From Bicyclus anynana (lineage: Eukaryota; Arthropoda; Insecta; Lepidoptera; Nymphalidae), in contig NC_069101.1 in assembly GCF_947172395.1 (NCBI RefSeq), positions 186,001-250,000 on the forward strand: a stretch of DNA of 64,000 nucleotides, read 5' to 3'. The notes beneath the pieces were generated by a model. It did no database searches and had not been told where the DNA came from. It saw nothing but the letters and a program-made list of their open reading frames with translations. The position numbers were made by a program, and so were the translations under genes. This document shows positions 57,777 to 64,000 of this stretch, one piece after another (the first letter of the stretch is position 1; every line of letters begins with the position of its first letter).

Positions 57777-60254
57777 AATCATCGCCATCTCCCTCTGTAT
57801 GTTATAGCTATTATCTGTATAAGTTAGGAGAATAGCTAAACGGATCAGGATGAAATTTAGCCTTCAGATAGACTGTTTACAAATAGAACGTAGGCTACAT
57901 ATTAATATCTCATTATTGTCAAGGGATACCATGGGACACTGCTGGTGACTAAGTAAATGATTTTAATGATATACGAGTTGATTGCCTATTATTTAGACCA
58001 TTTGGGATTCTATTCAAATTATTATTATCAATACTATAGTATATAAGTTTCAATTGAAATAATAAAAGTTAATTGTTATTGTTCTGTCTAAATTGGTGTT
58101 CGGTCAATAGAATAGAAACAAATCACTGGTTTTCATTTTATTTAAAAAGTTTAGCAAGTTATAAATCGTCATTTCATATTTATTTAAGCTTTTCTGACAT
58201 AAAAGCTAAATTCACGTCTGTCACTATCGAGGGATTAAACTGCGTAATACGCGTTCCCGTGGGATTAAATTTAGTAGTTTTTTTTTACTTGTGAACAATT
58301 GGTTTGTGAGCTTTTAATGGTCGAACAATTTTTAAAATCAGTCGAGTAGTTTTTAATTAAATCGTTACAAACAAATTTTATTTAGTCAATTAATAATATT
58401 TAAGACAGTTATTTTGTAAAATTATTATATAATAATTGATGACGTATAGATTTTTCGCAAAAAGATGACCTATAAAAAAATTCATGTGATGTAAATGGTG
58501 ATTTTTGTTTTATATCAAACATAGTCGAAAGTATTTTAGATATATTTGTTCTCTATCTTATAATTATCTTAGGGCTAGAATATGTAACAGCAGCGGTTAC
58601 ATAGAGTAATAAACATGGTACAAAACGCAGTTACATCCTACCCGCTACGGTTACTCGTTGTGTGCTCACCCCGGACATTTATACAACTTTACATTATATA
58701 CTACTGTTCACTTTGCGTTCTAATGATGCATTTGAAAACAAAATAAAAGACTAAGTTCTCACATAACAAACACATTCCTAAAATCTTCTAAACAGTGAGA
58801 TGTTATTGCCCCTAGAGTATTATAGAGACATACGTAAATTTTATTAATTGGTACTAGACTGAAATTTATTTAGGCTTGTCTAATTGCGATCGGAAAAGGT
58901 CTGACTTTACTAATAAAAGTAACTAAAAGTACTTCAACGTTCCGCATTTGATGATGATGATAGGTAGGTGATCTTCAGAAATTATTGATTTCCATTTTAG
59001 GTCTTGGTGGGTAGCTTACACTTTTATACACATACATAATGGCGATAAAATTAAATACTTCGGGGGTAAGCTTCTCACTTTACAAAACATGCAATGTAGT
59101 TGCCCCAAATTATATTATTAAATATATTGTTAGCATTCTTTTATTTTCACAGTGTCACCATAACGTATGTGAATCCACCGCTTACGTTAAATGTCATGAT
59201 CTTAAGAATTATCAGGATCCACATCAGCCCATAAAAATTTTCTTACAATTTTAACGATTATTTGACAAATGTACAAACAAAGTGTTCTTACGACATATTA
59301 TATTCGTAGAAACTCTAGAACTTAAAATGTTTCAAGGTCAAGATAAGCCGAATGAATGTTAATAAACTATACAATGGAGTAAATAGTATTAACATTAGAG
59401 GCTTTTGCTCAGAGGCCCCATAAAATGGAGGCTCTGGGCACTCGCCTCATGTGTGATGACAGTAAAAAAACTACAGACAATATCGGCTGGCACTCGGACA
59501 AGCCGAGACTTGGCTTGCCTCGCGCCACGAAGTTAGCGCCACGATAAACTATTAACATTCATTCGTTGAGCCGATCCGCCACACAAAGTAATAGCTTGGT
59601 TACTGCTGCCAAAAACCGCTAAACTAAAATGGAATCTTCATACAATTTGATCATGAGTCGTACTTAGCGTAAAATAGACTTTGTCTCAGCCTCTTGGTAG
59701 ACTGTTAGAGATGGAAATGTTTAACGTGGTAGATTTTACTTCACCTCTATCTTGAAGTACAGATAATATACTTTTTATTACTCTTACATGACACCTCAAC
59801 ACATTCACTAGTGCCTGACTAACGATTTTAAATAATTGGCCAGTTTTTAGACACTTTTCCAAGAAAATAACGTTTACCGTCTCATAAACAATCTCATCGG
59901 TTGTGTATATATGTGCCACATCAAAACAATTCATATATACTATTGTTTTAGTATTTCGTCGGTCTCAATCATACCTACCATTTTAAAACGCTCCAAATAA
60001 ACATTTAAAAAACGTAGAGCAGCCACACCAAAACGATAACGAAAATAATCAACTAAATACATTATCTTAAGCATTTGTCTGACTAGATTCCTTATTAGAA
60101 TAAATAAAATAAAGAATATGGATCACAAATTATCAAAACAATGGAAAATAAAATATAATGTCAGTCTTATTTCATATAAATGTAAATTCTATATTTTGTT
60201 AGGCTGAGGTCAAATCTAAACAATAGCTATCGTTTTTGTTTCACAGCAAATATA
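57777..60254. other. intergenic, no gene seen
   Basis: Degenerate Helitron-like sequence lies at about 57780-57960 (GGATCAGGATGAAATTTAGC). A GC-richer stretch is at about 59440-59590. Nothing coding is recognised. Confidence 0.45.
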
Positions 60255-60958
60255 CTAGGGTCGTTAGAAAAGTTTGTAGCCTAACATATCGACATAACGG
60301 AATGTCATACTGTTTTTAAAGTACCCTCATTTTATTGAAGCTACAATATTCACTAGTATAAAATTTCATTCATTTATTTGCATTCGTTACGATTTCCCAC
60401 GTGATCCCGTTGAAGTAAATAATAAAGTAAGTAAGTGAAGTAAGTAATACATATACTTTACTATACTTCAGAAACTAAAGTATAGTCTAAAAGGTGGACA
60501 CGACCAGAATTCGCTATTTCAAAAATGCAGAAGCGGTTTTATCCGCTGGAAAAGTAATGGCTTCAGTTTTCTGAGATTTTAGGGATATAATTATGGTGGA
60601 TTACATAAAAAAAGTTGTAACTATAAACTCAGCTTACTATTGAAATCTGCTGCGATTCTTCAGAGGAGAAGCTATAGAAAAACGGCCAGGATTATTGAGA
60701 AGAAAGGTTTTGTTTCATCAGGATAATGTGCGAGTTCACATGTCGGTTGAAAGCAGAAATTCATCAGTGTGGTTTTGTATTTTTTTGTAACCTTACCTCA
60801 CTTCACATATTCTAGTTCTATCAAACTTTTATTTCTTACTTAAGTTGATAAAACCACCTATGAGTTTAAAAAAATCCAAAAATGTAGATCTCAAAGAGGT
60901 CTATCCATTTTTTGAGGGTTTTGATGAAGATGGCTACTAACTTTTCAAACGCCCCTTG
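60255..60958 (+). pseudogene. mariner-family transposon remnant with broken transposase
   Basis: The ends CTAGGGTCGTTAGAAAAG and, reversed, CAAGGGGCGTTTGAAAAG form about 27-base inverted repeats, and TA lies at both outer edges (60253-60254, 60959-60960). Within about 60540-60750 one frame shows SAGKVMASVF, then a stop where mariners have Trp, then MVDYIKK, a second stop, and LFHQDNVRVH. These are the two conserved blocks around the catalytic aspartates. At about 700 bases it is shorter than the usual 1.3 kb and cannot encode active transposase. Confidence 0.87.
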
Positions 60959-62338
60959 TAATAATGTAGGTGAATAAATTGTACATAGGATAAAAATTTG
61001 CATACCCAGTTAATAAGACTCTCAGTCTGAGCTATCTCAGAATTATTATAGTAAGTAATTTATACTATCGAAACCTAAGCGTACCGGACACAAGCGCAAG
61101 CGTAACATGTTCTTCTTGTGCAACTTCTGGCAATTAACTCAAACATTGTTTTAGATAATTTTCGCCATAAGTCTATTATGTACAAACTCAACATCATTTA
61201 ACATATATTATTCGTAGTGTATTAGAAGTTACAGTAAAAATCGAGAATCGATATTATTATATCGATTGTTAATAATAACACATAGCATCAATTTGTTAAT
61301 TAGAGAGTTTAATAAACATTTTAAATTCGTTTGTTAGTTTGACAAATCTAAAAGTCAATGATTACGTCTGACGGACTGCTGTAGTTTACTGCAATGTGTG
61401 TACTGTAGGACAATTTGTTGAAATTATTTGCCGTTGCTAAGTTGTTGTTGAAGAGTTGAAGTACAGGTTGGCTCGGTCCACTAAATTATATCAAATCGTT
61501 TCCAGATACATTATAGAGATTAACACGACGAGCCTTGCTTACATGCGATAGCTAAGTTTAAGTAATCTGGGGATACGGGAGTGCCTCGGTCAAAACAAAA
61601 AAGGTTACCTTTTTTCGAAGCTTTTTGGCTTATTTATGTAGAGTAAAATTAAACATAATAAGCAATCAACTAAGTTTCTTTTAAAAACAATGAAATTAAC
61701 GTTTGTGAGCAAGGCAAAAAAATATTATTATTAAGAAGCATAATATGATTTTCATTACAACCTTTGTTTCTCTTTACTTACAATAAAATACCTCTATCAT
61801 TACGATTTAGCATAAAATTATTTAAAGTTGGATGCATACTCATTATCCAATCTAGCTGCAAATATTATATTTATGCAGTCCACAATAATAGTATTAATTA
61901 TTGGTGAAATTTACTGAGGGTAGAGAATTATAAGCATATTATTTCAATGAAAATTATGGTTTTCATGTTCCTGAATTCTATGAAAACAGAAAAAATCTTT
62001 GGCCTCTTTATTTAAATGTTTCATGCTTATTACTCGTATTTACTTCCCAATATTTCCTCTACATATTTTGCAGAGGAAATATTGGGAAGTAAGAAAGAAA
62101 AAGAAAGAAGAAGTGCTGTGGATGTTGATAATTAAACTTAAATTTCAAAATATGAAACAATCAGTGTTTAATGTGATTGTATAGTGTATTGATACTCAAC
62201 TCAAACACATATATCGCATATTGGGTAGGAGCCAATAGTTTACACACAAGCGTCTTCGTATTTATTTTGTATAACAAATTCTAACTCCCTTCCTACATCA
62301 ACAACTAGAGAGCGATGTTTAAGTTTATGTACAAACAT
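60959..62338. other. intergenic between mariner and the 3' end of the right-hand gene
   Basis: AT-rich with no coding frame. Contains the hairpin at 62039. Confidence 0.5.
62039..62092. repeat. 21-bp perfect hairpin with 11-base loop
   Basis: ACTTCCCAATATTTCCTCT (62042-62060) is the exact reverse complement of 62072-62090. Two more T-A pairs extend the stem outward. This is the longest perfect stem noticed in the window. It lies about 270 bases past the poly(A) signal of the minus-strand gene. Confidence 0.9.
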
Positions 62339-62357
62339 TTTACGTAGACAACAAAGA

Positions 62358-62363
62358 TTTATT
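62358..62363 (-). terminator. poly(A) signal AATAAA of the right-hand gene
   Basis: AATAAA on the minus strand lies about 110 bases after the stop codon at 62472 and is followed by a T/GT-rich stretch (TCTTTGTTGTCT). Its position is normal for an insect 3' UTR. Confidence 0.65.
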
Positions 62364-62471
62364 GATGTAGAGTATTGAGTTTATGTAAAACAGTAATTAT
62401 CTACCGCCCAGTCTCATCTCACCAATTTCATGCTTTTCTGTTTATAATCACAATATAATTACGAGGACATT

Positions 62472-62598
62472 TTATGGCAGATTGGTGTAGTTTCCGATAT
62501 TCTTCCCGTTTTTGTACATAGACGTGATGATGGGGTCGAGGTTGTGGTACTCCTTGCCGGAGCGAGGTCGGAGGGTGTTCGTCGGTTGTCGACTTATC
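62472..62598 (-). other. terminal coding exon
   Basis: After acceptor TTTCCAG the phase-2 join gives RISRQPTNTLRPRSGKEYHN... and ends NYTNLP then TAA (62474-62472). A cryptic GT in TCTAT|GTACAA could in principle splice onward, but the nearby poly(A) signal favours this as the last exon. Confidence 0.75.
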
Positions 62599-64000
62599 CT
62601 GGAAACGTAACATAGAATGAAATTGTGAATTTAGTCACAGTTACATGAACAATAAATATGAATAGTAAGAAATACATCATAATTATTCACCATCATTTGA
62701 ATAATTGAAAGCCTTACGGGGCCAGGTTTCTCTCTCTACAAGAGACGGATGTGAAGCTCAAACCCATCACGCTGATCCAAAGTGGGTTGGTGGTCTTAGG
62801 CGACAAAGTTTGACTTTGTAACGACCAGATATATAGAGGATGTTAATAATAAGTGCTCGCCGAGGGAGTAAAATCACGAAGTTCCCGACTCTTAGCTGAG
62901 ATTTTTTACCGATTGACCAACTAACCAACCGACCTCCGACCGACAGCTGATTCAAGTTAATTCAATATTTTGTATTTTTGAGGAAAATGAGAAAAAGAGT
63001 TTTGATAATTGATAATTATAACTAAATGTAACCAAAAAGTATTATTTGTTATAAATATACCTCAATCCACTTTGATTATCCGAAGAAGAGTGTGAAGAAG
63101 TCAAGGACAGAGTTTCAATGTAGTCAGACATGTCCGAGGTGCCGCTAGACGTGCTGTGCGTGTCCAATACTCCTAGTTACAAATAAACAAAATTATTAGT
63201 CAACTAGGTAGTTGCCTTGACTAGTGAGAGGAGAGCTGGCTCATTTTAAAGAATCAGGCTGGCTGTCCAGCGCGAAAATGCAGTTAGTTTTCTTGCCACC
63301 ATTTCATGTGTGCACGATTTGCATAGTTATAAGGATAAGTTAACTTGAGTTTTTTATGTAATGTATGTATTTTTTCTCTATATAATAAACAGTTTATTAT
63401 GTACACAATTAAATAATTTAAATCAATGTTACTGTTCCTAGCGTAAGTGCAAATTAAAATATTCAAAAGTTTCTTGCCATAATTCTCTTCCTTTTAGTCT
63501 ACCTTACTTCTACTCGAATAGATTTCTTATAAATTTAGTTTATTTATACGTAAATGGATATAAAACTATTGCATTGTGCAATATTATACATACCTTTGAA
63601 CTGCTTTGGAGGTAGTACAGGAACCTCAGCTTCAGCTGAAGATGACTTAGCAGTACCATGACTTTTATGCAACTGCATTGGTTGGTCTCTTAGAGGATCC
63701 GATGATTTAGATTTCCGTGGCAATGAGGAATGTATTGATCCTGATAGATTCCCTCGCATTCTCTTATGTACCATGTATTGATACCTGGAACTACCTGATG
63801 TTAGAGGCATTTCGAACTCTTGAAATTCTCCAACACCATGTTTTAAGGAACAACTGGAAACACCTGAGTCATTCGAACTCGATGAATCTCGATTACCACC
63901 TTTGCAAGGAACACTAGATGATCTTTTGATTGCAGCGTTATCCATGTGTTTATTCCGTAAATGTGGTATATCTTTGGAAAAACTGTCTTCAGAAGTCTTA
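62472..64000 (-). CDS. 3' end of an unidentified Ser-rich protein-coding gene (partial)
   Basis: Three exons (64000-63594, 63172-63061, 62598-62472) join in phase into 214 residues and a stop, and the gene runs on past the right edge. The donors are CAAAG|GTATGT and TTGAG|GTATAT. The acceptors are TAACTAG|GA and TTTCCAG|GA. Both introns (421 and 462 bases) are short. The protein segment is Ser/Thr-rich and probably disordered, with SSSSNDSGVSSCSL, LPPKQFKG, TSDMSDYIETLSLTSSHSSS and LRPRSGKEYHNLDP motifs. No catalytic domain lies in the window. The low-complexity pattern recalls linkers of cytoskeletal scaffolds such as neuron-navigator or KIF26-type proteins, but that is only an impression. 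The gene structure is confident, the identity is not. Confidence 0.8.
62700..62945 (+). mobile_element. degenerate LINE-like repeat inside the last intron
   Basis: CCCATCACGCTGATCC, GTGGGTTGGTGG and TGTAACGA blocks resemble 54180-54330. It makes up about half of the 462-base intron. Family uncertain. Confidence 0.4.
63061..63172 (-). other. internal coding exon (112 bases)
   Basis: It completes a Gly codon split after the first base and leaves two bases for the next exon. It encodes GVLDTHSTSSGTSDMSDYIE followed by a Ser-rich stretch. Frame and splice signals agree on both sides. Confidence 0.82.
63594..64000 (-). other. coding exon, continuing past the window edge
   Basis: The frame is open from the window edge to the donor at 63593. 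An internal Met at 63945 is probably not the start, because the frame continues upstream as KTSEDSFSKDIPHLRNK. The exon carries DSGVSS (63870-63853), an exact match to the DSG-hydrophobic-X-S phosphodegron pattern. Confidence 0.82.

Noticed and set aside
63717..63917. 66-codon plus-strand frame at the right edge
   Set aside because: Antisense shadow of the confident minus-strand coding exon.

Overview
The window looks like nuclear DNA of a lepidopteran insect (butterfly or moth). It is AT-rich and gene-poor. Its repeats are typical of that order: a Dong/R4-type retrotransposon in a TAA microsatellite, several tRNA-derived SINE families, many short non-autonomous Helitrons ending in CTAG, RTE fragments with (ATG/ATC)n tails, and palindromic MITEs. 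The species cannot be named from the sequence alone.

Layout: 1-3272 is intergenic, with two SINE copies and a cluster of ATTCCGC motifs. At 3273-7264 lies the best-preserved element, a complete Dong/R4-like non-LTR retrotransposon. It has one unbroken reading frame for a 1191-residue reverse transcriptase/endonuclease and is bounded on both sides by TAA-type microsatellite. From 7265 to about 62300 I find no convincing host gene. That stretch holds scattered Helitron copies (8.7, 11.3, 15.3-15.8, 16.7, 22.0, 24.7, 29.4, 31.6, 34.7 and 47.5 kb), SINE copies (12.1, 21.1, 23.9, 28.4, 36.6, 49.8, 50.5 and 57.5 kb among others), LINE tails (30.3, 40.3 and 53.1 kb), RTE fragments (16.0, 17.1, 32.8, 40.6, 43.6, 44.8, 48.9 and 51.1 kb), a pair of related palindromic MITEs (41.7 and 43.9 kb), a foldback MITE nested in an RTE tail (48.7 kb), a TIR element with an E-box in each terminal repeat (55.8 kb), a dead mariner (60.3-61.0 kb), several perfect or near-perfect hairpins, and GC-rich islands that could form G-quadruplexes.

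At 62.3-64.0 kb, on the minus strand, is the 3' end of a host protein-coding gene. Three exons join in phase across consensus splice sites, end in a stop codon and are followed by a poly(A) signal. The 214 visible residues are serine-rich and without a recognisable domain, so the product is not identified. The gene continues past the right edge. The large desert therefore lies downstream of it and may be regulatory or simply repeat-filled.

No bacterial-type operon, CRISPR array, rRNA gene or functional tRNA gene was seen. All tRNA-like A/B boxes noticed belong to SINEs.
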